Source: Corynebacterium urealyticum DSM 7109
GTDB lineage: Bacteria > Actinomycetota > Actinomycetes > Mycobacteriales > Mycobacteriaceae
Assembly (NCBI RefSeq): GCF_000069945.1
Contig: NC_010545.1
Location: 2,232,001-2,296,000, forward strand
DNA length: 64,000 nucleotides
Reading direction: 5' to 3'
The translations under genes were made by a program, and so were the position numbers. The notes beneath the pieces are model-generated. The model did no database searches and was not told the origin of the DNA. It saw nothing but the letters and a program-made list of their open reading frames with translations. How positions within the stretch are numbered: position 1 is the first letter of the stretch; each line of letters begins with the position of its first letter. Positions 51,755-60,501 of the stretch are shown here, piece by piece.

Positions 51755-52636
51755 TTACTTGATGCGCGCGAGGTTGTGGACGTAGCCGTCGTAGGACTTG
51801 TAGACGTAGTGGGTTCCACCGGCGAGCTGGCCGATGAGGTGGCGCTTCCCGTCGCGGCCCAGGAGGTAGAGCGGCGCACCGGAGTCACCCGGGCGGGACG
51901 GGATGAGCCCGGAGACGTCCTGGGTCTTTTCGTTCACACGGACGATGGGGCCGCAGGTCAAGCCGGTGGTGTTGCCTTCCTTGCAGGCAATGCGCCCGAC
52001 CATGCCCTGGTGGACACGCAGCGGGGCGCCGAAGGGTGCGCTCACTGCACGGCGATGGATGGCGCGGGTCGCAGCACTAGCTGGCTGGTGGACTGGGTGA
52101 ACCCGGTCCAGGTGGACAACGTTGTACTGCACCTTGACGTTCGGCTTGAGGCGGAAGTAGCCGAAATCGTTGATGAAGTGCCCACCGGGGCGCTTGTTGC
52201 CCTGGACGATGTGCCAGCCGGCGCGGACGTCGGCGGCGTCCGCAATGACCTGACCCTTGTGGCGGATCTGGGTGACATGGCCGGAAATGCAGTGACCTGC
52301 GGTGACGGCGTAGTTTGTGTGCCCCCGACGGACGACGTTGGTCACCGTGCAGGGGTTGACGGAGCCGTCGGCGCGCTGGACCCAGAAGCTGGCGCCGCCC
52401 CGGATGATGCGGGACTGGTTGAAGCTCATCCCGTCGAGCCGAGCCTCTGAGCTGCCGAGGGAACTACCCAGGGAGCTGCCGCTGGAACCGCTGGATCCGC
52501 TGGAGAGGCTGGAGCCACTAGAACCGCTGCTGGCCGCCGCAGCGATGGGCTGGCCGGTACCCAGCATGAGGCCGGTGGCGGCCAGGATGGTGGCCGCTGC
52601 TGCTGCGAGGCGCTTCGCCGCGTTCTTCAATGACAT
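51755..52636 (-). CDS. secreted trypsin-like serine protease
   Basis: 293 residues of the chymotrypsin fold. Signal peptide with basic start SLKNAAKRL and hydrophobic core, followed by a Ser/Gly-rich linker (SSGSSGSSLSSGSSGSSG). Catalytic triad visible: His in AVTAGHCISG, Asp in HFINDFGYFRL, Ser in SRPGDSGAPLYL. Start ATG 52636 is directly before the signal peptide; longer in-frame starts upstream (52738) add a non-secretory stretch. Same orientation as the esterase, 258 bp apart. Substrate unknown. Confidence 0.9.
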   Translation of the reverse strand: MSLKNAAKRLAAAAATILAATGLMLGTGQPIAAAASSGSSGSSLSSGSSGSSGSSLGSSLGSSEARLDGMSFNQSRIIRGGASFWVQRADGSVNPCTVTNVVRRGHTNYAVTAGHCISGHVTQIRHKGQVIADAADVRAGWHIVQGNKRPGGHFINDFGYFRLKPNVKVQYNVVHLDRVHPVHQPASAATRAIHRRAVSAPFGAPLRVHQGMVGRIACKEGNTTGLTCGPIVRVNEKTQDVSGLIPSRPGDSGAPLYLLGRDGKRHLIGQLAGGTHYVYKSYDGYVHNLARIK

Positions 52637-52930
52637 CCCCTCGTGGATATGCTGCGCCACCCCTAGGTTGAGCGGTGCAGTTGGATAGAAGCTTTCACTA
52701 TACTTTCTATCGGGAAATTTGCAATAGATATTGTGCAATTCATGTGCACAGCCACAGCTTATACCGGGGAGCTACCCGCGGTGGGGCGCAAGTGACGCGT
52801 AACCAAGCGGGGCAAAGACAGGCCACCGAGCGCAGCACAGTCCTGGATTCACGCGGAACACATCAACCGCGACCGCGCGAGCTCCCAGCTACCCGGCGCG
52901 TCGAGTGCGCCGACGATGCTGACAACGGAG

Positions 52931-53068
52931 CTAATCCCCGCCGTAATCGCCGCCGTCTCCGCCCTCAAACAGGAAGCTCAATCCGATGGCGAACGGCAGC
53001 ATGAAGAGAATGAAGATGAATGTTTCATGCTCCCCAGCCCAGGCCTGCAGGCTATCGATGATCCCCAT
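52931..53068 (-). CDS. small membrane peptide (45 residues)
   Basis: From ATG 53068 with a good ribosome site (GGAGGG, 7 nt upstream): MGIIDSLQAWAGEHETF, then a single hydrophobic helix IFILFMLPFAIGLSF, then an acidic Gly/Asp tail. Codon use is normal. No family recognised; size and charge pattern fit a small inner-membrane peptide. A longer frame upstream to 53251 overlaps the CRISPR remnant and is not credible. Confidence 0.6.
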   Translation of the reverse strand: MGIIDSLQAWAGEHETFIFILFMLPFAIGLSFLFEGGDGGDYGGD

Positions 53069-53223
53069 TGTTGCCCTCCAGTCGATTTTTCTCTTGAGCT
53101 CCCGCGCGCCAGCGAGCGCGGAGCCGGGAGATTTGCCCGACAAAACCGACAATACCGCGGAGGCGACGCGTGCGCGAGGGTTACGACAGCAGCTCTGTGG
53201 ACGTTGTAGTCGAGGACGAATAA

Positions 53224-53373
53224 AGGTTGTCCCCGCTAGCGCGGGGAGCACAGATTCGGAGGGAGGTCGACAAGCCAGTGCGCCGGCTCATCCCCGCTGG
53301 CGCGGGGAACACCGTAGCGTGTCGTGGGGCGAGGCCGCCGACCTGGGCTCATCCCCGCTAGCGCGGGGAGCAC
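53224..53373 (-). CRISPR. orphan distal end of the type I-E array (3 repeats, 2 spacers)
   Basis: Repeats at 53224-53251 (strongly degenerate), 53285-53312 and 53346-53373, each 28 bp, with two 33-nt spacers (53252-53284, 53313-53345). The 61-bp period equals that of the main array. On the minus strand the repeat reads GTGCTCCCCGCGC(C/T)AG and so on. Mutations (CTAGCG for CTGGCG, GAACAC) increase toward the left, as expected for the leader-distal end. Without leader or cas genes of its own it is best seen as the severed tail of the array at 56189-60426. Confidence 0.92.
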
Positions 53374-53388
53374 CGTGATGGGAAGTTG

Positions 53389-53838
53389 ATGACGACGGCG
53401 CCGTACCTTGGTGGTGAGCCGGTGCCGGATGTAGCGAAGCTTGTGAAGCACTCGGTGTGGGGGTGGAGGCATGGTGATGGCGAAATTCAGCCTGATGCGC
53501 CACGAAACGGGCACACGTTCGACTCTGTACGTCGGAAGGGGACATTCTTTCCGAGATCATGGTCTGACCAGGAAATCGCCGAAGCGATCACCACCACGAT
53601 TGAAAGCCCGGATTTCGTGAAAGCGCGAGCGGTAAGACGCGTCGTGTATCGAGACATTAACGATGTGATGGTCACTGTTGAATGGGACTATGTAAAGGGA
53701 ACGGCGAAGGGCAACACTGCTTACCCAACGTTCGGGAATGGAGTGGCAAGGTTCGTTCCATCCAAAAATGAGAGGGTAGAGTGGAGTCAGGATCATGAAA
53801 AGACTATGAGAAAGGCAAGGAGAGTGATTCAGGAATGA
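53389..53838 (+). CDS. EndoU-type RNase toxin domain, likely from a phage MuF-like protein
   Basis: 149 residues from ATG 53389 (GGAAG just upstream); the frame is open from 53374, so it is probably the C-terminal piece of a longer protein. It matches the bacterial EndoU pattern: NGHTFDSV (His), KGTFFPRSWSDQEIAEAI, a beta strand VRRVVYRDINDVMVTVEWDY and GNTAYPTFGNG. EndoU domains of polymorphic toxins cut RNA, in some cases tRNA. The following gene overlaps by ATGA and should encode its immunity protein. Whether it is still expressed here is unknown. Confidence 0.65.
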   Translation: MTTAPYLGGEPVPDVAKLVKHSVWGWRHGDGEIQPDAPRNGHTFDSVRRKGTFFPRSWSDQEIAEAITTTIESPDFVKARAVRRVVYRDINDVMVTVEWDYVKGTAKGNTAYPTFGNGVARFVPSKNERVEWSQDHEKTMRKARRVIQE

Positions 53839-54074
53839 GAGTTGAAGAAGCTGTTCGTGAGTTGCTCGACTTGCCGGAGTTGTCTGACTCTGGAGCGCGA
53901 TTTCGATTGGAGTGCGGTGAAGTCGCAGACGCTGCATCTTATCTGATCGAAGATGTCGCGGAAGCTGGTGTAGACATCACGAATGAACAGAGGAAAGCCC
54001 TTCTTGAGGGACTCATGGAGTATGCGCGCGGTGATAACGATATTTACGAAGCCTACGCACGCTTGCTCGCCTGA
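53835..54074 (+). CDS. putative immunity protein for the EndoU domain
   Basis: 79 residues, small, acidic, mostly helical: MRVEEAVRELLDLPEL at the start, then LECGEVADAASYLIEDV and NEQRKALLEGLMEYARG. No family recognised. The ATG overlaps the toxin stop (ATGA), the hallmark of a toxin-immunity pair; a terminator follows at 54104. The assignment rests on position, size and charge. Confidence 0.6.
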   Translation: MRVEEAVRELLDLPELSDSGARFRLECGEVADAASYLIEDVAEAGVDITNEQRKALLEGLMEYARGDNDIYEAYARLLA

Positions 54075-54103
54075 ATAGGGGATCGCTTAGTCCGCTATAT
54101 ATG

Positions 54104-54126
54104 GCCACCTCTCCGTGAGGTGGTTT
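54104..54126 (+). terminator. terminator after the immunity gene
   Basis: CCACCTC (54104-54110) pairs with GAGGTGG (54116-54122), followed by TTTT. Confidence 0.75.
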
Positions 54127-54234
54127 TGTGCTATCTGGTGACTTTTGTGGCGGTTCGATTCCGCTGTAGCGCACGTACCCCGCACCCTGGTGGTGGCGGG
54201 GTTTTCTCATGCCCAACAAGCCGGCGGATTCTAG
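54127..54234 (+). other. phage intergenic region with tRNA-like T-arm, hairpin and short ORF start
   Basis: GGCGGTTCGATTCCGCT (54149-54165) looks like a tRNA T-arm, but no full cloverleaf can be folded around it. CCCCGC...GCGGGGTTTT (54178-54205) is a terminator-like hairpin. ATG 54210 opens a frame that, joined across the IS30 element, gives only MPNKPADSRT before a stop. Confidence 0.4.
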
Positions 54235-55881
54235 GGGTCGTTGCAACATTTCCTAGCTTTCAGCTAAATCTAACAGCTCCGCCATCCGCTCCGCAGGAGT
54301 AGCAAAACCCAACGTCTTACGCGGCCGACAATTCAACCGATGAGCAACAAGCTCCAACTCCTCCCGCCCATAAACACTCAAATCCGCACCCTTCGGAAAA
54401 TACTGACGCAACAACCCATTAGTGTTCTCATTCGTCCCCCGCTGCCACGGCGACCCCGGATCACAGAAATACACCGGACAATCCGTCGCAATGCTAAACG
54501 ACCTATGACCAGCCATCTCTGAACCCTGATCCCAGGTCAACGACCCCCGAAGATGCTGCGGCAACGTCATAATCGCCTCCACCAGCGCATCACGCACCGC
54601 CACCGCACCATGCCCATCCGGCAAATGCAGCAACATCACATACCGCGTCGTCCGCTCCACCAACGTCCCAATCGCAGACCTTCCACCTGCACCGATAATC
54701 AGATCACCCTCCCAATGCCCCGGCACAGCCCGATCCTCAACAACAGCAGGACGATCAGCAATCATGATCATCGGATCAACAAACCGACTCCTCGCAACAC
54801 GCTGACCACGCGGTTTACGCCGCGTCCGCCCCGTACGAAGGGCATGGGCCACCACCTTCTTCAACTCGCCTCTGGCCTGGCAGTACAGCTCTTGATAGAT
54901 CGTTTCATGACTCACATGCATAGTCTCATCGCCAGGGAATTCCCTGCGCAACCGGCCAGCCACCTGCTCAGGGGAAAACTCCATCCGCAACCACTGCCAC
55001 ACCTGCTGTTTCAACCGCGGATTCGCCGCAATCTTCGACACCTTCGGCCGAAACCTCCGAAGCGTTGACTTCCGGTGCGCCTCAAACGGGCGATAAATGC
55101 CATCATCACCACTATTGCGACTAATCTCGCGCGAAATCGTCCCCGGATCACGCCCAAGCTCACGCGCAATCGCCCGAACCGATAAATTCCGATTCACCCG
55201 ATCCGCGATGCGCTCCCGCTCCACCAACGACAAGTACCGCCGGTCAATCACCTTCTCCACCGCAGCCTGCGGCAGCACCTCCACCGGAACACTGACCCGG
55301 CCATCAACATACGCAAGAACCTGCATAAGCCGTTTATAGCGATAAACTGCCTGACCATCGGGCACAAACGGCACACGCCGACCACGTGTTTTAATCACCC
55401 CCTTATCAACATCAAGCGCACCACGTAACCCCATCCCACACGCAGCTGCAGCAGAACGACGATCCAACCCACAGGCCCGAAGCTCCAAATACTCCACTCG
55501 CCGCGCCGTAGCCACAGCCCGCCGACCCTCAGGAGCAGGACGGGGCCGCGCACCAATCGATATCCCCACCCGGTATACCGACGAAGGATTCACACCCAAC
55601 CGCCGCACAATATCCATTGGCGCGACATTCTGGGCAAACAACGCAACAATCTCGTCAACCACCTGTGACGACAACGTCTTATTCCGCAGTGGTAACCCAT
55701 CACGATGCGCAATCCGATACGCCGTAGCTAACGACCATCCCAGATCCAGCCCAGCCGCACGCACCGACAAACCATCACCCACCACCAACTGGTGGAACCG
55801 AGTGATCTCCTCAACCGGTGGATCCCACCGTGACACCGTCATCACCAACACCAACCCTTCAGATCAGTGTTGCAACGACCA
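54235..55881 (-). mobile_element. IS30-family insertion sequence in the phage segment
   Basis: Terminal repeats GGTCGTTGCAACA (from 54236) and its complement TGTTGCAACGACC (to 55880). CTAG at 54231-54234 and 55882-55885 is a likely 4-bp target duplication if one extra base is counted at each end. One transposase gene on the minus strand fills the element. Confidence 0.85.
54253..55842 (-). CDS. IS30-family transposase
   Basis: 529 residues, the long type of IS30 transposase. N-terminal helix-turn-helix segments (SVRAAGLDLGWSLATAYRIA; later LSLVERERIADRVNRNLSVRAIARELGRDPGTISREI), then the DDE core: GHWEGDLIIG (Asp), LTWDQGSEMAGH (Asp), RGTNENTNGLLRQYFPKG (Glu). Intact. Start ATG 55842 chosen; an in-frame start four codons earlier (55854) is possible. 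Same orientation as the CRISPR array, so read-through from the array could reach it. Confidence 0.93.
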   Translation of the reverse strand: MTVSRWDPPVEEITRFHQLVVGDGLSVRAAGLDLGWSLATAYRIAHRDGLPLRNKTLSSQVVDEIVALFAQNVAPMDIVRRLGVNPSSVYRVGISIGARPRPAPEGRRAVATARRVEYLELRACGLDRRSAAAACGMGLRGALDVDKGVIKTRGRRVPFVPDGQAVYRYKRLMQVLAYVDGRVSVPVEVLPQAAVEKVIDRRYLSLVERERIADRVNRNLSVRAIARELGRDPGTISREISRNSGDDGIYRPFEAHRKSTLRRFRPKVSKIAANPRLKQQVWQWLRMEFSPEQVAGRLRREFPGDETMHVSHETIYQELYCQARGELKKVVAHALRTGRTRRKPRGQRVARSRFVDPMIMIADRPAVVEDRAVPGHWEGDLIIGAGGRSAIGTLVERTTRYVMLLHLPDGHGAVAVRDALVEAIMTLPQHLRGSLTWDQGSEMAGHRSFSIATDCPVYFCDPGSPWQRGTNENTNGLLRQYFPKGADLSVYGREELELVAHRLNCRPRKTLGFATPAERMAELLDLAES

Positions 55882-55912
55882 CTAGAACTTAAGGCCCAGG
55901 AGGTTTAACCCA

Positions 55913-56188
55913 ATGGCAGAGAACACTCCCGCCGCCGAGGACAACCAGGCGGCACAGGCTAACGCCCAGGAGGCGACGCCAACCACGCCAGAAACGCAGG
56001 CTAAGGAAACCCCGGATATCCCCGAATCGTTCCGCAAGGAGCTCGAGGACGCCCGCCGGGAAGCAGCCCGTTACCGAACCGAACGCAACGAACTGCGCCA
56101 GGACACGGAAGCGTGGCGTACCCAGCAGGAGGCAGAGAAGTCTGAACTGCAGAAGGCCCAGGAGGCACTGAACAGGCGCACGGACGAG
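55913..56188 (+). pseudogene. 5' part of a phage scaffold-like gene, cut off at a CRISPR repeat
   Basis: ATG 55913 with a strong AGGAGG ribosome site (55897-55903 region). The 92 visible codons encode an acidic Ala/Glu/Gln-rich start (AENTPAAEDNQAAQ) and a long charged helix (FRKELEDARREAARYRTERNEL ... EAEKSELQKAQEAL), the pattern of phage capsid scaffold proteins. At 56189 the sequence becomes CRISPR repeat; the frame runs on through repeats by chance. Its last 33 bases occupy the place of a spacer. Confidence 0.7.
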
Positions 56189-59100
56189 GGCTCATCCCCG
56201 CTGGCGCGGGGAGCACTCGGGGCTGTGGCTGCTGTCGGTAACGCAGGCGGGCTCATCCCCGCTGACGCGGGGAGCACGAGGTGCTTAGTCAGTTCCTCGG
56301 CGTACCCCTCGGCTCATCCCCGCTGACGCGGGGAGCACGGCCCACGTGGTCTCGGTGCTCTGGTAGGTGGCGGCTCATCCCCGCTGACGCGGGGAGCACC
56401 TACCCCCGTTGCTACCCCCGTTGGTGGGGTTGGGCTCATCCCCGCTGACGCGGGGAGCACAGCCGAACCCGAACCGGGCGGACCAGTCCAGAAGGCTCAT
56501 CCCCGCTGGCGCGGGGAGCACTGCTGCGCACCGAGGGTGTTTTGCCGGAGTGTGGGCTCATCCCCGCTGGCGCGGGGAGCACTCGTTTGAGCCGATCGGG
56601 CAGGTGATTGATCTGGGCTCATCCCCGCTGGCGCGGGGAGCACTTGGGAAGCCTGCGCCGGGGTCTGTGTGGTCGGGGCTCATCCCCGCTGGCGCGGGGA
56701 GCACAAGCCCATGCGTCTCACCGGGGCCCACTGTAGGGGCTCATCCCCGCTGGCGCGGGGAGCACAGTCGACTACTGTGCCCGGCGCGTAGCGCGTTGGG
56801 CTCATCCCCGCTGGCGCGGGGAGCACAGACCATCACCGCTTTCCCGCCGACTTCGGAGGGGCTCATCCCCGCTGGCGCGGGGAGCACGGAATCACCTACC
56901 ACGAGGAAACAACCCTCGGCGGCTCATCCCCGCTGGCGCGGGGAGCACTCACCCGGGCGCAGCATCGGGGTGAACGTGATGGGCTCATCCCCGCTGGCGC
57001 GGGGAGCACCACATGGGCCGTCCCGACCTCACCCCCGACCTGGGCTCATCCCCGCTGGCGCGGGGAGCACTCTACTGCGATTCAGTGGGCGTGGGAGAAC
57101 GTGGGCTCATCCCCGCTGGCGCGGGGAGCACATAGCCTTAGCAGTGGCTTTATCCGACGTGTCGGGCTCATCCCCGCTGGCGCGGGGAGCACACATCCCT
57201 CGATGTGTTCACAAGCCGCGCCTCAGGCTCATCCCCGCTGGCGCGGGGAGCACGACACCACAATCGCGGTGCCGTGCTTGTGAGTGGGCTCATCCCCGCT
57301 GGCGCGGGGAGCACAGGCGACGGATCACGAAACCGGCTTTACCGTGCGGCTCATCCCCGCTGGCGCGGGGAGCACCAACCCTTAGAGAATCTATCGACGT
57401 TGCCCCTGGGCTCATCCCCGCTGGCGCGGGGAGCACGCGGGGTAGTAAACGCGCCCGGTGCGCCCCTCCGGCTCATCCCCGCTGGCGCGGGGAGCACTCA
57501 CGGGTGAGGATTGCCAGGGCGTTGCCGGCAGGCTCATCCCCGCTGGCGCGGGGAGCACTTCTTCAGCACCACGTAGATCGTCGTCGCGGTGGGCTCATCC
57601 CCGCTGGCGCGGGGAGCACTCTTCCTCGACCTGTTCGGGTGTCCAGTCCGGGGGCTCATCCCCGCTGGCGCGGGGAGCACTGCTGGTTCCTGCTATGGAG
57701 TTCGCGTCTGGCGGGCTCATCCCCGCTGGCGCGGGGAGCACTTCGTGTAATCCTGCAGCCTCCACCGCATGGTGGGCTCATCCCCGCTGGCGCGGGGAGC
57801 ACAACCGCAACGGAAAACAGCAACTCGCAGCCCCCGGCTCATCCCCGCTGGCGCGGGGAGCACGGGTTCTCGGCGGCCATGTTGCCGATGTACAGCGGCT
57901 CATCCCCGCTGGCGCGGGGAGCACGTCGTTGTAGGTGCAGTCGCCGTGGATCACGGCGGCTCATCCCCGCTGGCGCGGGGAGCACTTCCCGGTGGACCAG
58001 GTGCGCCAGTCGTCTGTGGGCTCATCCCCGCTGGCGCGGGGAGCACATCAACGCCCGCCAGTTCTTCCAGACGCTCAGAGGCTCATCCCCGCTGGCGCGG
58101 GGAGCACATATGCGGATCATCAGACCACCCACACAACGTGGGCTCATCCCCGCTGGCGCGGGGAGCACTCCACCGGCTTCGTAACCTCTGCCCCTGTGCT
58201 GGGCTCATCCCCGCTGGCGCGGGGAGCACTTGATCGTGCCCGCGACGATCACCGGGGCCCCCGGCTCATCCCCGCTGGCGCGGGGAGCACAGAATCGCCG
58301 TAGCGATCACACCAATAGTGGCCGGCTCATCCCCGCTGGCGCGGGGAGCACTCATCAGCGTTACCGGCGACCATGCTCCACGCCGGCTCATCCCCGCTGG
58401 CGCGGGGAGCACGCGGTTATGGCTGGCGGTGGGCTGCTGAAGTGGGGCTCATTCCCGCTGGCGCGGGGAGCACTGCCTAGTTATCGGACGGCTCCGTCCA
58501 TGAGACGGCTCATCCCCGCTGGCGCGGGGAGCACTTCTGGACTCCTTGGTCACGGGGGTGGGTTTCCGGCTCATCCCCGCTGGCGCGGGGAGCACCTGGT
58601 GGCTGCCGCGGTCGCCGCGTGGGCGGGGGGCTCATCCCCGCTGGCGCGGGGAGCACGTGCCCTTTCTGGCGTTTGTGGCTGGGACTGTGGGCTCATCCCC
58701 GCTGGCGCGGGGAGCACTGTGACGGAGTTTCCGTTGTTCGCGTAGCGCAGGGCTCATCCCCGCTGGCGCGGGGAGCACGTGAAGGAGGGTGCCGAATGAC
58801 CGATGTCATGAGGCTCATCCCCGCTGGCGCGGGGAGCACGGGCTGTCGATCGCCCGCCTGGGCTTGGTGGTGGGCTCATCCCCGCTGGCGCGGGGAGCAC
58901 TGGTGGCGGTAGCCCGCCCCCGGTAGGTGGCGGGGCTCATCCCCGCTGGCGCGGGGAGCACCTAGGGGAAATGGATATTCTCCATTCCGCGCACGGCTCA
59001 TCCCCGCTGGCGCGGGGAGCACATGATCGCCTGCGACAGAATCTCCCACGCGGCCGGCTCATCCCCGCTGGCGCGGGGAGCACGGCAGGGCTGGCACTTG

Positions 59101-60426
59101 GCGCGTCGCGCCCGGGGGCTCATCCCCGCTGGCGCGGGGAGCACCCTACCTTTTCTCCACCATTCAGTGGGGGCTCCGGCTCATCCCCGCTGGCGCGGGG
59201 AGCACTGCTCGGACGCGGCGACCTGACGCTCCAGGCTCGGCTCATCCCCGCTGGCGCGGGGAGCACACAAGCTCAAACGACAGGCCACGCGCCGTTTTCG
59301 GCTCATCCCCGCTGGCGCGGGGAGCACCGTGAGTTAACGCCTTTTGAGTCCTCGGCGGTGGGCTCATCCCCGCTGGCGCGGGGAGCACAGTCGAATTTCT
59401 TCTCGCAGTCGGAGCAGACAGGGCTCATCCCCGCTGGCGCGGGGAGCACCTCAAATCAAGCCCAGAATGGCGTGGTAAAGGGGGCTCATCCCCGCTGGCG
59501 CGGGGAGCACGCACTCGAGGTTTCATCGAATCCCTTCTTTGCCGGCTCATCCCCGCTGGCGCGGGGAGCACACGCCCCCGCCCCGGCGGATAACGTGATT
59601 CTGAGGCTCATCCCCGCTGGCGCGGGGAGCACATTAGGCCCGCCTTCATTTCCGGTAACGCCGCCGGCTCATCCCCGCTGGCGCGGGGAGCACAGTACAC
59701 CGAGGACTTCAACGAGTTTTGGAGCCGGCTCATCCCCGCTGGCGCGGGGAGCACGTGTCGTCTGTGGTGGTGCCTGAGCCTGGCTACGGCTCATCCCCGC
59801 TGGCGCGGGGAGCACGAGGAGTTTGAGCGCATTAGGGACGGCCGTGAGGGCTCATCCCCGCTGGCGCGGGGAGCACGACTCCTCCAGCTGCTTCATCACA
59901 CCCTCGGCCGGCTCATCCCCGCTGGCGCGGGGAGCACCTGTGGATCAGCTCCAGCAGCTCCTTGCCGTAGGGCTCATCCCCGCTGGCGCGGGGAGCACTT
60001 CCCCCAAGTCGCCCTTCGGCGCCTCAGGGAGCGGCTCATCCCCGCTGGCGCGGGGAGCACTTAAGGGCATGAGTAAGGAGTTCGCTAAGAACCGGCTCAT
60101 CCCCGCTGGCGCGGGGAGCACCCTGTTCGAGAAGCTTTAGTCTTCTCACTCGACGGCTCATCCCCGCTGGCGCGGGGAGCACTGGCGCCTAGCCCCGTAT
60201 GTTACATTTCGCAACGGCTCATCCCCGCTGGCGCGGGGAGCACCAACAGTTCAACCATGAGGGGTCTACACACCCGGGCTCATCCCCGCTGGCGCGGGGA
60301 GCACTTGCTGGCCGCTTTTGTTCCGTATTTTGGGATGGGCTCATCCCCGCTGGCGCGGGGAGCACATTTTCATGATGGAGTCCTTGAAGGACTTCGCCGG
60401 CTCATCCCCGCTGGCGCGGGGAGCAC
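56189..60426 (-). CRISPR. type I-E CRISPR array, 70 repeats and 69 spacers
   Basis: 28-bp repeat, on the minus (transcribed) strand GTGCTCCCCGCGCCAGCG then GGGATGAGCC, close to the classic I-E repeat with the GCGC-centred hairpin. Spacers are 33 nt; from first to last repeat the distance is 69 x 61 + 1, so one spacer is 34 nt. Repeats at 56250, 56311, 56372 and 56433 carry GCTGACGC instead of GCTGGCGC, and one at 58445 has ATTCCC for ATCCCC. Leader and cas2 lie on the right, so the newest spacers are at the right end. Several spacers look phage-coding, e.g. 58779-58811 with a ribosome site and ATG. Confidence 0.98.
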
Positions 60427-60501
60427 ACTGGACGACCAGCGAATATTCGAGCCTAAGCCTCATTCTAGCTTCAACTGTACGAAGCCATCCCCAGTCCCGA
60501 A
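60427..60501 (-). promoter_or_regulatory. CRISPR leader between cas2 and the array
   Basis: 75 bp, more AT-rich than the surroundings, directly before the newest repeat. A TAGAAT box lies at 60462-60467 (minus strand). In I-E systems about 60 bp of leader guide spacer integration. No clear -35 or IHF-type site can be named. Confidence 0.6.

Larger units (their letters stand above)
53374..56188. mobile_element. phage DNA segment lying exactly between two CRISPR repeats
   Basis: The segment begins at the first base after one repeat (53373) and ends at the last base before the next (56189). Removing the IS30 element leaves about 1164 bp: in-frame tail of a larger gene with an EndoU-type toxin domain, an immunity gene, two hairpins, a tRNA-like T-arm, and the 5' end of a scaffold-like gene. 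That order (head protein with toxin tail, immunity, scaffold) is known from temperate phages with MuF-type toxins. The frame of the toxin domain is open right from 53374. Confidence 0.75.

Noticed and set aside
53236..53560. Minus-strand frames over the orphan repeats
   Set aside because: They read through CRISPR repeats and the antisense of the EndoU domain.
56409..60140. Long plus-strand frames encoding repeats of SSPLARGA and LIPAGAGST
   Set aside because: They are the CRISPR repeat translated in different frames; the period is 61 bp, not a multiple of three, and there is no start context.
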